Source: an uncultured Pseudomonadota bacterium
GTDB lineage: Bacteria > Pseudomonadota > Gammaproteobacteria > Steroidobacterales > Steroidobacteraceae
NCBI GenBank assembly: GCA_903908825.1
Contig: CAIVTJ010000331.1
Span: forward strand, 1-40,751
Length of the DNA stretch: 40,751 nt
Direction: 5' to 3'
This document shows, piece after piece, positions 1-8,324 of this stretch (position 1 is the first letter of the stretch; each line of letters begins with the position of its first letter). Under the pieces are notes generated by a model, which made no database searches, was not told the DNA's origin, and saw nothing but the letters and a program-made list of their open reading frames with translations. Position numbers and translations under genes: made by a program.

Positions 1-1935
1 ATCGATCCGGGTGGCACGCTGGCGTGTGAGTTCACCGGTCAGCACCCGTCTATCACCAACAGCTATTTCGGCACGCTGAAGGTCAAGGACGCCATCTGCG
101 ACCAGTTGCGCGACACCACCGGGCAACGCCCCGATGTGCAGACCGAGCGGCCGTCGCTGCGTGTGCATGCGCATGCCGGCGGTGGGCAGGTGACGGTGTC
201 CATCGATCTGGCCGGCGAGTCCTTAAGCCGTCGCGGTTATCGCATCGCCGGCGGTGAGGCACCGCTGCGCGAAAACGTTGCCGCTGGCATTTTGCTGCGC
301 GCCGGTTGGCCGCAGGTGGCCGCTGCGGGCGGTGAGTTTCTCGACCCCATGTGCGGCTCGGGCACGTTTGTCATCGAGGCCGCGTGGATCGCCGCCAACA
401 TCGCGCCGGGTTTGATGCGCGATTACTTCGGCTTTCTGGGTTGGCGCGGGCATGACGCGGCCTTGTGGAACCGGCTGCGCGATGACGCTTTAGAGCGCAT
501 GTTGCAGCACCTGCCGGTGATCATCCGCGGCACCGATCGCAGTGCGGCCGCTGTGGCCACCGCTGCGGCCAATGCACGCCGTGCGGGCGTGGGTCGCGAC
601 ATCCGTTTTGAGCAGGCCGATCTGGCGGTGGTCACACCGGCTCAGCCGGCGGCCGATGGCACAAGCTTTGGCCTGCTGTGCGTCAATCCGCCTTATGGTC
701 AGCGCATCGGTCAGGGTCCCGAGGCCCTCGAGGCGCATCGCGCCATCGGCGTGGCGCTGCGCGAACGCTTTGTCGGCTGGCACGGCGTGGTATTGACCGG
801 TGATCCGGCCATGGGTCAGCAGATCGGCATCAATGCCTATCGTGTGCACACGGTGTTTAACGGCGCCATCGAATGCCGGCTGCTGCGCTTTGCGGCGGGC
901 GAGCGCAAGCAGCGGCGCGAGGCTTCCACAGGCATCGTCATCGATGATGTCGAGATCGCGCAGAGCCCGGGCGCACGCATGTTCGCCAACCGGCTGCGCA
1001 AAAACCTGCAGCACCTGGGCAAGCAGGCGCGGCGTCAGGGCGTGAGTTGCTGGCGACTGTATGACGCCGATATGCCCGAATATGCGTTGGCCATCGATCT
1101 GTATACCGGTGCCGGCGAAGAGGCCGGACAACAGTGGCTGTTCGTGCAGGAATATTCACCGCCCGATACTGTCGATGCGGTGGCCGCCAAGCGCCGTCGT
1201 GAAGAAGCCTTGTCGGTGCTGCCGGAAATCACGGGGGTCAGCTTCGAACACATTCATCTGCGCGTACGCCGTCGTCAGAAGGGTGCGAACCAGTACGACA
1301 AACTCGGCGCGCGCGGCCGCCAGCATGTGGTGGAAGAGGGCGGACTGCAGTTTCTGGTCAACTTTGATGACTACCTCGACACCGGCCTGTTTCTCGATCA
1401 CCGGCTGACGCGCGCCCGTGTGCGTGAGTTGGCTCAAGGTCAGCGCGTGCTCAATCTGTTCTGCTATACGGCCAGCGTGTCGGTGTATGCGGCAGCAGGC
1501 GGTGCGGTCAGTACGACCAGCGTTGATCTGTCGCGCACTTATCTTGATTGGGCTGCGCGCAACCTGGCGCGCAACGGCCACGGCGGCGCACAGCATCAGT
1601 TGGTGGCGGCCGATTGTCTGGCGTGGTTGGCCGAGCAGGCCACGCGTGGCCCGGCCTATGACCTGATCTTCCTCGATCCGCCGACGTTCTCGAATTCGGC
1701 GCGCATGGACGGCGTGTTGGATGTGCTGCGCGATCAGGTGCGTATGGTCGATGACTGCATGCGTTTGCTGGCGCCGGGCGGCTTGCTGTTGTTCTCGAAC
1801 AATGCGCAGCGCTTTGCGCTGGACCCCGAGTTGGCACAGCGGCATGTCTTTAAGGATATAACGCCTGCGACACTGCCCTTCGATTTTCAGGGTAATCCGC
1901 GCATCCATCGTTGCTACGAAGTGCGCGCCACCTGA
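1..1935 (+). CDS. rlmL: Bifunctional 23S rRNA methyltransferase RlmKL (5' truncated by window edge)
   Basis: The frame is open from base 1, so the start and part of the N-terminal THUMP domain lie upstream of the window. The enzyme family methylates 23S rRNA at G2445 (m2G, RlmL half) and G2069 (m7G, RlmK half). Numbering from base 1, the first methyltransferase shows a DPMCGSGT SAM-binding loop at about residue 115 and the NPPYG catalytic motif at about 229. The second shows a VLNLFCYTAS SAM loop and FLDPP at about 557. The fusion of the two halves is typical of gammaproteobacteria, whereas many other bacteria carry them separately. The visible 644 residues fit the roughly 700-residue full protein. 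It ends in TGA with no clear terminator hairpin before the next gene. Confidence 0.95.
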   Translation: MDPGGTLACEFTGQHPSITNSYFGTLKVKDAICDQLRDTTGQRPDVQTERPSLRVHAHAGGGQVTVSIDLAGESLSRRGYRIAGGEAPLRENVAAGILLRAGWPQVAAAGGEFLDPMCGSGTFVIEAAWIAANIAPGLMRDYFGFLGWRGHDAALWNRLRDDALERMLQHLPVIIRGTDRSAAAVATAAANARRAGVGRDIRFEQADLAVVTPAQPAADGTSFGLLCVNPPYGQRIGQGPEALEAHRAIGVALRERFVGWHGVVLTGDPAMGQQIGINAYRVHTVFNGAIECRLLRFAAGERKQRREASTGIVIDDVEIAQSPGARMFANRLRKNLQHLGKQARRQGVSCWRLYDADMPEYALAIDLYTGAGEEAGQQWLFVQEYSPPDTVDAVAAKRRREEALSVLPEITGVSFEHIHLRVRRRQKGANQYDKLGARGRQHVVEEGGLQFLVNFDDYLDTGLFLDHRLTRARVRELAQGQRVLNLFCYTASVSVYAAAGGAVSTTSVDLSRTYLDWAARNLARNGHGGAQHQLVAADCLAWLAEQATRGPAYDLIFLDPPTFSNSARMDGVLDVLRDQVRMVDDCMRLLAPGGLLLFSNNAQRFALDPELAQRHVFKDITPATLPFDFQGNPRIHRCYEVRAT

Positions 1936-2043
1936 GCGCTTGCTGAACTGGTAATTGACCCCTGTCTTGGACTAGCCTTACGGCGAGTTCGGCGGGGCGA
2001 CTCAGGTTAGACCACCCATTAACAACAAACGGTAAAAAACACC

Positions 2044-2514
2044 ATGTTGCGACTTAACGTAAACGGCCAAGAACGTACGATAGAGGGGGTGGCGGATGAC
2101 ACACCGCTGCTGTGGGTATTGCGCGACGAGCTCAAGCTTGTCGGCACCAAGTTCGGTTGCGGCATTGCCCAGTGCGGTGCCTGCACGGTGCATCTCAACG
2201 GTTCGCCGGTGCGCTCCTGCTCGATCCCCGCCAGCGCCGTCGCCGGCCAGAAGATCACCACCGTCGAAGGCCTGGCCAACGGCGCTGTGCTCTCTGCACT
2301 GCAGCAGGCTTGGATCGATCACGATGTGGCCCAGTGCGGCTACTGCCAGGCCGGTCAGCTGATGACCGCCACGGCGCTGCTCAAGCAACATCCCAACCCG
2401 ACCGATGCACAGATCGATCAGGTCATGACCAATTTCTGCCGTTGCGGCACCTATGTGCGTATCCGCAAGGCTATCCACGCGGCAGCGGCTGCCGGCAAAG
2501 GCGGTGCGGCATGA
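2044..2514 (+). CDS. iorA: Molybdenum hydroxylase small (2Fe-2S) subunit, IorA-like
   Basis: This 156-residue protein is the iron-sulfur electron-transfer subunit of an aldehyde oxidase/xanthine dehydrogenase-family enzyme. An N-terminal plant-ferredoxin-type 2Fe-2S domain carries Cys39, Cys44, Cys47 and Cys59. A C-terminal helical 2Fe-2S domain carries CGYC (98-101) and CRC (132-134). All eight ligands are present. It has no signal peptide and would be co-exported with its partner, whose Tat signal is visible. The stop overlaps the large-subunit start in ATGA, so the two are translationally coupled. No third (cytochrome or FAD) subunit adjoins. The substrate cannot be read from the sequence; isoquinoline, nicotinate or aldehydes are family possibilities. 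Confidence 0.9.
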   Translation: MLRLNVNGQERTIEGVADDTPLLWVLRDELKLVGTKFGCGIAQCGACTVHLNGSPVRSCSIPASAVAGQKITTVEGLANGAVLSALQQAWIDHDVAQCGYCQAGQLMTATALLKQHPNPTDAQIDQVMTNFCRCGTYVRIRKAIHAAAAAGKGGAA

Positions 2515-4811
2515 ACGCAGTTATGAATCCCGTGCAGGGCATCGATGCTTTTGCCGCTTTCGAGCGCGCGCTGGCCGAACAGCTGCAGACTGCGGTGGCG
2601 CAGCCGGTCAGCCGTCGCGGCTTTATGAAAATCTCCGGCGGTATCGGCGGCGGCTTGGTGCTGGCGCTGGCCGTGGGCCTGCCCGACAAGGCTGAAGCCC
2701 AGGGCGCACCTGCGCCGGTCCCCTTCGTACCGGGCGCTTATGTGCGCATCGCCACCGACGGCAAGATCACGCTGTACTCCAAGAACCCTGAGATTGGTCA
2801 GGGCATCAAGACCGCCTTCGGCGTCATCCTCGCCGAAGAACTCGATGCCGCTTGGGCCGATGTCACCGTCGAGCAGTCCGAGATCAATGCCGCCGTGTAC
2901 GGTGGCCAGTTTGCCGGTGGTTCGCTGTCCATCCCGATGAACTGGGACGGTCTGCGGCAGGCCGGTGCCGGCGCGCGCGCCATGCTGGTGGCTGCCGCCG
3001 CCAAGCAGTGGGGCGTGCCCGAGTCCGAGCTGACCACGGCCGACAGCACCGTCATCCATGCCGCCAGCGCCCGCAAAGCCTCATATGGCTCGCTGGCCAC
3101 GGCAGCTGCCGCCATGCCGGTCCCGGCCGATCCCAAGGCGCTCAAGCTCAAAGAACGCAAAGACTACAAGCTCATCGGCAAGCGCTTCACCGGCGTCGAC
3201 AACCTGCCGCTGGTCACCGGCAAGCCGCTGTTTGCCATCGACGTGCAATTGCCGGGCATGCTGTATGCCACGCTGGTCAAGTGCCCCGCCGTCGGCGGCA
3301 AGGTCGCCAGTGCCAACCTCGATGACATCAAGAAGCTGCCGGGCGTCACCGACGCGTTCATCGTCGAGGGCACACCCAAGCCCGCCAACGTCATGGCCAC
3401 CGGCGTGCTGCCGGGTGTAGCCATCGTCGGCAAGAGCACCTGGGCGGTTTTCTCGGCGCGCAAGCAGCTGAAGGTTGTGTGGGACGAGAGCACGGCCTCC
3501 AAGGACAGCTGGACCGCATACGTGGCCAAGGCCAAAGAGCTGTCGGCCAAGGCTCAGGGCGACAAAGTCGTCAAGACCGTCGGTGACATCGACAAGGCGC
3601 TGGCCGCCGGTAAGCCGGTCGAGGGTTACTACCAGTTCGGTTTCGTGTCGCATGCGCAGCTTGAGCCGCAGAACACGGTCGCCTGGTTCAAGGGTGATTC
3701 GATCGAATTGTGGGCACCCACGCAGCTGCCGGCCAACAGCCTGCCGCTGGTAGCGGGCATCGCCGGCCTCAAGGCCGACAAGGTCACGCTGCACCAGATG
3801 CGCGTTGGTGGTGGTTTCGGCCGCCGTCTGCTCAATGACTTCGTGGCCGATGCCGCCTATGTCGCCAAGCAGGTACCCAACACGCCGGTCAAGCTGATGT
3901 GGACCCGCGAAGACGACATGCACCACGACGCTTACCGCGTCGGCGGCTTCATGGCCTACAAGGGCGTGCTCGATGCTCAGGGCAAGCTGACCGGCTTCAA
4001 CGGTCACATGATCGGCTTCGAAGATCCGGGCACCAAGGCGACAACCACGGCCTCCGATTACGGCGCCAATGAGTTCCCGGCCAACTACGTCGACGACTAC
4101 CGCGCATCGGTGTCACGCATGCCCTTGTCCATGCCTTGCGGACCCTGGCGCGCGCCGGGCTCCAACACCATGTCCTGGGTGCAGCAGTCGTTCTTCCACG
4201 AGCTGGCTGTGGCGGCCAAGCGCGATCACGTCGAGTTCCTGCTCGAGATCTTCGGTCGCAAGGCCGGGGCTGCGCCGCAGGCGGGTCCGCCTGGCCTCAA
4301 CCCTGACCGTGCCATCGGCGTCATCAAGCTGGCGGCCGAGAAGGCCGGCTGGGGCAAGCCGCTGCCCAAGGGCCGTCATCTGGGTCTGGCGTTCTTCTTC
4401 AGCCATCAAGGTCACATCGCCGAGATCGCTGAAGTCAGCGTTGATGCCAAGAAAAAGGTCACTGTGCACAAGATGACGGTCGTGGCTGACATCGGCCCGG
4501 TCATCAACCTGTCGGGTGCCGAGAATCAGGTGCAGGGTTGCATCGTCGATGCGATGAGCACGCTGGCCCTCGAGGTCACCATGGAAGGTGGTGCCATCCA
4601 GCAGACCAACTTCGACAAGTATCAGCTGCGTCGCATGCCCAACTCACCGCAGGTGGATGTGCATTTTGTGACCAGCAACTACACGCCCACCGGTCTGGGC
4701 GAGCCGGCCTTCCCGCCGGCCGCTCCGGCGATCTGCAATGCGATTTACGCGGCCACCGGCACGCGCATCCGCACGCTGCCGATCACCAAGGCGGGTTTCA
4801 CGGTCGCTTAA
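2511..4811 (+). CDS. iorB: Molybdenum hydroxylase large (molybdopterin-binding) subunit, IorB-like
   Basis: The chosen ATG gives 766 residues and overlaps the small-subunit stop. The same frame is open much further upstream, but that stretch is only the small-subunit gene read out of frame. The N-terminus carries a twin-arginine motif SRRGFMK (34-40) followed by a glycine/leucine-rich hydrophobic stretch ending near AEAQG, so the enzyme should be exported by Tat to the periplasm. The rest matches the molybdopterin-binding half of xanthine dehydrogenase-family proteins, with GGFGRR and the conserved [10 protein letters not shown] segment. It is expected to hold molybdopterin cytosine dinucleotide and hydroxylate an N-heterocycle or aldehyde. 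The electron acceptor is not encoded beside it. Confidence 0.9.
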   Translation: MNAVMNPVQGIDAFAAFERALAEQLQTAVAQPVSRRGFMKISGGIGGGLVLALAVGLPDKAEAQGAPAPVPFVPGAYVRIATDGKITLYSKNPEIGQGIKTAFGVILAEELDAAWADVTVEQSEINAAVYGGQFAGGSLSIPMNWDGLRQAGAGARAMLVAAAAKQWGVPESELTTADSTVIHAASARKASYGSLATAAAAMPVPADPKALKLKERKDYKLIGKRFTGVDNLPLVTGKPLFAIDVQLPGMLYATLVKCPAVGGKVASANLDDIKKLPGVTDAFIVEGTPKPANVMATGVLPGVAIVGKSTWAVFSARKQLKVVWDESTASKDSWTAYVAKAKELSAKAQGDKVVKTVGDIDKALAAGKPVEGYYQFGFVSHAQLEPQNTVAWFKGDSIELWAPTQLPANSLPLVAGIAGLKADKVTLHQMRVGGGFGRRLLNDFVADAAYVAKQVPNTPVKLMWTREDDMHHDAYRVGGFMAYKGVLDAQGKLTGFNGHMIGFEDPGTKATTTASDYGANEFPANYVDDYRASVSRMPLSMPCGPWRAPGSNTMSWVQQSFFHELAVAAKRDHVEFLLEIFGRKAGAAPQAGPPGLNPDRAIGVIKLAAEKAGWGKPLPKGRHLGLAFFFSHQGHIAEIAEVSVDAKKKVTVHKMTVVADIGPVINLSGAENQVQGCIVDAMSTLALEVTMEGGAIQQTNFDKYQLRRMPNSPQVDVHFVTSNYTPTGLGEPAFPPAAPAICNAIYAATGTRIRTLPITKAGFTVA

Positions 4812-4814
4812 GGG

Positions 4815-4860
4815 CTGTGGTCTGCGGGACCTACAACAGGTCCCGCAGGCGATACCACAG
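4815..4860. terminator. Long hairpin shared by the convergent iorB and puuB ends
   Basis: An 11-bp perfect inner stem (4822-4832 with 4838-4848) has a 5-base loop. It is extended by a 7-bp outer stem (CTGTGGT 4815-4821 with ACCACAG 4854-4860), with a 5-base bulge at 4849-4853. It begins 3 bases after the iorB stop, and its right arm lies inside the last codons of puuB. It is symmetrical, so it could end transcripts from both sides. There is no U-tract, so factor-independent termination is not assured. Confidence 0.55.
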
Positions 4861-6117
4861 CATCGCCAACACCAGGGCAGGGCGGCGCAGCAGTGTGCCG
4901 CCTGGAAACTCGCGGTGCGGGATGCGGGTGAACACATCAAAGCGTTCGCTGCTCCCGGCCATGGCTTCGGCCACCAGCTTGCCGGCAATACCGGTCAGCG
5001 CTATCCCATGCCCGGAAAACCCCTGCAGGTAATACACGTCCGGTTCTAAACGGCCGAAGTCGGGCGCGCGGTTCATCGTGATGTCCACATAGCCGCCCCA
5101 GGCATGGCTGATGCGCACATCGGCCAGTTGCGGGAACACCTGCACCATGCGCCGGCGCGTGGCCTCGGCAGTGTTGAACGGGTCTAAACCTGAATAGCTG
5201 ACGCGGCCGCCGAACAGCAGCCGGTGATCGCTGCTGCGCCGGAAATAATCGAGCACCCAGTTGATGTCGGTGACTGCGGCATTGCCCGGCAACAGTTCCC
5301 GGGCGCGCTGCTCGCCTAAGACTTCGGTGGCAACGATGTAGGTGCCGACGCCCATGATGCGCCGTGCCAGCGCAGGGGCCGTGTCGCCCAGCCAGGCATT
5401 GCCGGCCAGCAGCAACTGACGGCACTGCACGCTGCCCTGTGCGGTGCGCACACACAGGCCTGCAGACGTGCGGGACCAGTCCAAGGCGCGGCTGCGTTCA
5501 AACAGCTGTACGCCCTGTTGCTGCGCAGCAGTGGCCAAGCCGCGCACATAAGCCAGCGGCTGCAGGTGGCCGCTATTGCTGTCGTACAGGCCGCTGCGAT
5601 AGCGGGTGCTGGCCACCTGCGCTGCCAGCTGATCGCGGGACAACAGACTGACGCTGCGATAGTCGTAGCGCTGTTGCAGCTCTTCGTGCCACTGCGCCAG
5701 CTCGCGCTGCTGGCGCGGTTTGATGGCCACATGCAGCTGCCCGGGCACGTAATCACAGTCGATGTGGTGGCGGGCGCACAATTCACGCAGCAGGCTCAGA
5801 CCTTCGAGGCTGACGTCCCAGATGGCGCGCGCATCGGCTGCACCCAGCAGCGATTCGAGTTTTTGCTGGCCGGCAGCCAGTCCGAAAATGGCTTGGGCGC
5901 CGCTGCGGCCCGAAGCACCCCAACCCACTTGTTCGGATTCCAGTTGCACCACGCGGTAACCGCGTTCCGCCAGATGCAGAGCAGCCGAACAGCCGGCGAT
6001 GCCGGCGCCGACAACGCAGACGTCGGCAGTGACGCTGCCCTGCAGCATCGGCCGGGGCGGGGCCTGCGGCAGCGCGGTCTGGTACCAGGGGCGGGTGTCG
6101 ATGGCGATGGCTGACAT
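4831..6117 (-). CDS. puuB: Gamma-glutamylputrescine oxidase-type FAD oxidoreductase (PuuB/OrdL)
   Basis: This 428-residue DAO-fold flavoprotein has an FAD-binding Rossmann motif (VVGAGIAGCSAALHLAERG) starting near residue 35, followed by the VGWGASGRSG segment typical of the OrdL/PuuB group. The family oxidises gamma-glutamylputrescine to gamma-glutamyl-aminobutyraldehyde, with release of ammonia and peroxide. No signal peptide or membrane segment is seen, so it is cytoplasmic. It is divergent from puuD, puuA and spuC across a 95-base gap, which supports a polyamine role. A minus-strand TATCCT (6136-6131) lies 13 bases before the ATG, and the small palindrome TGTGTCACA sits at the expected transcription start. 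Other OrdL-like amine oxidases remain possible. Confidence 0.82.
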   Translation of the reverse strand: MSAIAIDTRPWYQTALPQAPPRPMLQGSVTADVCVVGAGIAGCSAALHLAERGYRVVQLESEQVGWGASGRSGAQAIFGLAAGQQKLESLLGAADARAIWDVSLEGLSLLRELCARHHIDCDYVPGQLHVAIKPRQQRELAQWHEELQQRYDYRSVSLLSRDQLAAQVASTRYRSGLYDSNSGHLQPLAYVRGLATAAQQQGVQLFERSRALDWSRTSAGLCVRTAQGSVQCRQLLLAGNAWLGDTAPALARRIMGVGTYIVATEVLGEQRARELLPGNAAVTDINWVLDYFRRSSDHRLLFGGRVSYSGLDPFNTAEATRRRMVQVFPQLADVRISHAWGGYVDITMNRAPDFGRLEPDVYYLQGFSGHGIALTGIAGKLVAEAMAGSSERFDVFTRIPHREFPGGTLLRRPALVLAMLWYRLRDLL

Positions 6118-6122
6118 GGTCG

Positions 6123-6131
6123 TGTGTCACA
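6123..6131. promoter_or_regulatory. Palindrome TGTGTCACA at predicted puuB start point
   Basis: TGTG-T-CACA is a 9-base palindrome lying between the minus-strand TATCCT (6136-6131) and the puuB ATG. It would overlap the start of transcription, where a repressor could act. A related palindrome lies at 6191-6201 near the puuD start. The regulator is not encoded in the window. Confidence 0.35.
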
Positions 6132-6142
6132 GGATACGCCAA

Positions 6143-6162
6143 GCGCCGGCCGATCCCGGCGC
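6143..6162. repeat. GC-rich inverted repeat in the puuB-puuD divergent region
   Basis: GCGCCGG (6143-6149) and CCGGCGC (6156-6162) form a perfect 7-bp stem around a 6-base loop. It lies upstream of both predicted promoters, so it is more likely a DNA dyad than an RNA leader structure. Its function is unknown. Confidence 0.35.
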
Positions 6163-6181
6163 GGCCGCAGGCGCATCGTGC

Positions 6182-6201
6182 TTTAATGGCTGTGTAACAC
6201 A
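6182..6201 (+). promoter_or_regulatory. Candidate puuD operon -10 box and palindrome TGTGTAACACA
   Basis: TTTAAT (6182-6187) matches TATAAT at five of six bases. The palindrome TGTGT-A-ACACA (6191-6201) follows and covers the expected transcription start. No convincing -35 box is seen. The palindrome resembles TGTGTCACA at the puuB start, so one repressor might control both directions. Confidence 0.4.
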
Positions 6202-6212
6202 TCGCAGTTTTT

Positions 6213-6980
6213 ATGCGCAGCCTCAAACCCCTCATCGGAATCCCCGCCGACCGGCGCATGCTCGGTCCGCACCCTTTTCATGCCGCTGGCGAAAAGTACC
6301 TGACTGCAGTGCTGCAGGCTGCCGGTGCGCTGCCGGTGGTCATCCCTTCCTTGGGCGACGAGTTGGCGCTACCCGATTTACTGGAACATCTCGATGGTTT
6401 GCTGATCCCGGGCAGTCCGTCCAATGTCGAGCCGCATCACTATCAGGGCGAGGCCAGTCGTGAGGGCACGCTGCACGACGCGGCGCGCGATGCGACCACG
6501 CTGCCGCTGATCCCGCGTGCGGTCGCAGCGGGTGTGCCGGTGCTGGGTATCTGCCGCGGCTTTCAGGAGATGAACGTCGCTTATGGCGGCACGCTGTGGC
6601 AGCACGTGGCCGAGGTGCCTGGACATCTGCGGCATCACGAGCACAGCGACGATCCGCTGGACGTGCAGTACGCGCCGGTCCATGCCGTGCAGCTGGTGCC
6701 CGGCGGCCTGCTGCATCAGATTGCCGGCTGCGACACGCTGCAGGTCAATTCGCTGCATCATCAGGGTGTGCGCGAACTGGCGCCGGGCCTGGTGGCCGAG
6801 GCGCACGCGCCTGACGGCCTGATCGAAGCGGTGCGGGTGCGCGAGGCGCGCCGCTTTGCGGTGGCGGTGCAATGGCACCCCGAATGGAAAGCAATGGATA
6901 ACGCGTTCTCGCGCGCGTTGTTCGCCAGATTTGGTGCTGCGGCGCGCGAACGTGCCGCAGACCGTGTTCACGACAGGTGA
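6213..6980 (+). CDS. puuD: Gamma-glutamyl-GABA hydrolase (class I glutamine amidotransferase-like), PuuD/SpuA
   Basis: This 255-residue protein belongs to the peptidase C26/GATase1 family. The nucleophile Cys114 lies in GICRGFQEMN and the His/Glu pair in QWHPEW near the C-terminus. The family cleaves gamma-glutamyl-GABA to glutamate and GABA, the last gamma-glutamyl step of putrescine breakdown. It is soluble and cytoplasmic. It is the first gene of the plus-strand polyamine run and lies 3 bases before puuA. That order (amidotransferase, glutamine synthetase-like, aminotransferase, importer) is the order of the Pseudomonas spuABC-DEFGH cluster. No good Shine-Dalgarno precedes the ATG. Confidence 0.9.
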   Translation: MRSLKPLIGIPADRRMLGPHPFHAAGEKYLTAVLQAAGALPVVIPSLGDELALPDLLEHLDGLLIPGSPSNVEPHHYQGEASREGTLHDAARDATTLPLIPRAVAAGVPVLGICRGFQEMNVAYGGTLWQHVAEVPGHLRHHEHSDDPLDVQYAPVHAVQLVPGGLLHQIAGCDTLQVNSLHHQGVRELAPGLVAEAHAPDGLIEAVRVREARRFAVAVQWHPEWKAMDNAFSRALFARFGAAARERAADRVHDR

Positions 6981-6983
6981 CCC

Positions 6984-8324
6984 ATGAGCAGTGATATCCA
7001 CCAGTTCTTTAAGACCCACGGCACACAGGAAGTCGAGGCCATCATCCCCGACATGGCCGGCATTGCCCGCGGCAAAATCATGCCTGCGCAGAAGTTTGCC
7101 GAAGATGCCGGCATGCGCTTGCCGGAGAGCATCTTTCTGCAGACGGTGACCGGCGACTATCCTGCGGATACGTCCGCCGCGATGAGCCCGGCCGAGATCG
7201 ACATCGTGCTCAAGGCTGACGCGCGCACGGTGCGGGTGGTGCCCTGGGCCGCAGAGCCCACAGCGCAGGTCATCCACGACTGTTTTTATAACGATGGGCG
7301 ACGCGTGACCATGGCGCCGCGTCATGTGCTGCGGCATGTGCTCGAACTGTATGCGCAGCGCGGCTGGGATCCGGTCGTGGCACCTGAACTCGAGTTTTAT
7401 CTGATCGAGCCCAACATCGATGCCGACTATCCGCTCAAGCCACCCGTCGGCCGTTCGGGCCGCGCTGAGCCCGGTCGTCAGAGCTATAGCATCGCTGCGG
7501 TCAACGAGTTCGATCCGCTGTTCGATGACATCTATGACTTCTGCGAAAAGCAGGACATCGAGATCGACACGCTGATACACGAAGACGGTCCGGCGCAGAT
7601 GGAGATCAACCTGCTGCACGGCAATGCGCTGGACTTGGCCGATCAGGCGTTTTTGTTCAAGCGCACCGCTCGTGAGGCTGCGCTCAAGCACAAGATGTAC
7701 ACCACCTTCATGGCCAAGCCGCATGCACGCGAGCCGGGCAGTGCCATGCACATTCACCAGAGCATCGTCGATCGCAAGACCGGTCAGAACATCTTCAGCG
7801 ACAAGGACGGCACGCCCTCGCAGCTGTTCTTTGCGCATATCGCCGGCCTGCAAAAATATCTGCCGGCGGCCATGTCGCTGTTTGCGCCCAACGTCAACAG
7901 CTACCGTCGCATGACGCGTCATCAGTTGGCGCCCATCAACGTGCAGTGGGGCTATGACAACCGTACTGCGGGTCTGCGCGTGCCCATGTCCTCACCGGAG
8001 TCGCGGCGTGTTGAGAACCGCGTCGGTGGTGCCGATGCCAACCCCTATCTGGCCATCGCAGCCTCGCTGGCCTGCGGTTATCTGGGCATGATCGAAGAGC
8101 TGCAGCCCACCGAACCGATCAGCGGTTCAGCCCATGACCTGCCGTTCTCACTGCCGCGCTCACTCGATGATGCCTTGCGCCAACTCAAGGCCTGCGATGC
8201 CTTGGTCGAGCTGCTGGGCGAGCCCTTCGTCGCGGCCTTTACCATCGTCAAAGAGTCGGAGTACGAGGTCTTCCTGCAGGTGATCAGCTCCTGGGAGCGT
8301 GAGCATCTGTTGCTGAACGTGTGA
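6984..8324 (+). CDS. puuA: Gamma-glutamylputrescine synthetase (glutamine synthetase family), PuuA/SpuB
   Basis: This 446-residue glutamine synthetase-fold enzyme ligates glutamate to putrescine using ATP. Family signatures are visible: the metal-binding APELEFYLIEP strand, the HIHQS segment with its preceding glycine-rich stretch, and the C-terminal RVENRVGGADANPYLAIAA block with the arginine and glutamate ligands. The shorter N-terminal domain and the neighbours (PuuD, SpuC, PotFGHI) favour a polyamine substrate over ammonia. It starts 3 bases after puuD, with GACAGG as a plausible ribosome site inside the puuD end. Its TGA shares one base with the spuC ATG, indicating coupled translation. 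Confidence 0.9.
   Translation: MSSDIHQFFKTHGTQEVEAIIPDMAGIARGKIMPAQKFAEDAGMRLPESIFLQTVTGDYPADTSAAMSPAEIDIVLKADARTVRVVPWAAEPTAQVIHDCFYNDGRRVTMAPRHVLRHVLELYAQRGWDPVVAPELEFYLIEPNIDADYPLKPPVGRSGRAEPGRQSYSIAAVNEFDPLFDDIYDFCEKQDIEIDTLIHEDGPAQMEINLLHGNALDLADQAFLFKRTAREAALKHKMYTTFMAKPHAREPGSAMHIHQSIVDRKTGQNIFSDKDGTPSQLFFAHIAGLQKYLPAAMSLFAPNVNSYRRMTRHQLAPINVQWGYDNRTAGLRVPMSSPESRRVENRVGGADANPYLAIAASLACGYLGMIEELQPTEPISGSAHDLPFSLPRSLDDALRQLKACDALVELLGEPFVAAFTIVKESEYEVFLQVISSWEREHLLLNV

Noticed and set aside
1955-1982. Promoter before iorA starting at TTGACC
   Set aside because: No acceptable -10 box lies at the right distance; only weak matches were found.
2112-2510. N-terminal extension of the molybdenum hydroxylase large subunit
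   Set aside because: It is the out-of-frame reading of the small-subunit gene; the Tat signal follows the ATG at 2511.
2044-4811. IorAB-like enzyme as substitute for the missing PuuC aldehyde dehydrogenase
   Set aside because: The Tat signal places it in the periplasm, whereas gamma-glutamyl-aminobutyraldehyde forms in the cytoplasm, and it is separated from puuB by a convergent hairpin.
6378-7922. 514-codon antisense frame across puuD and puuA
   Set aside because: It spans two well-supported genes and is rich in His, Arg and Gln, as antisense translations of GC-rich genes are; no domain is visible.
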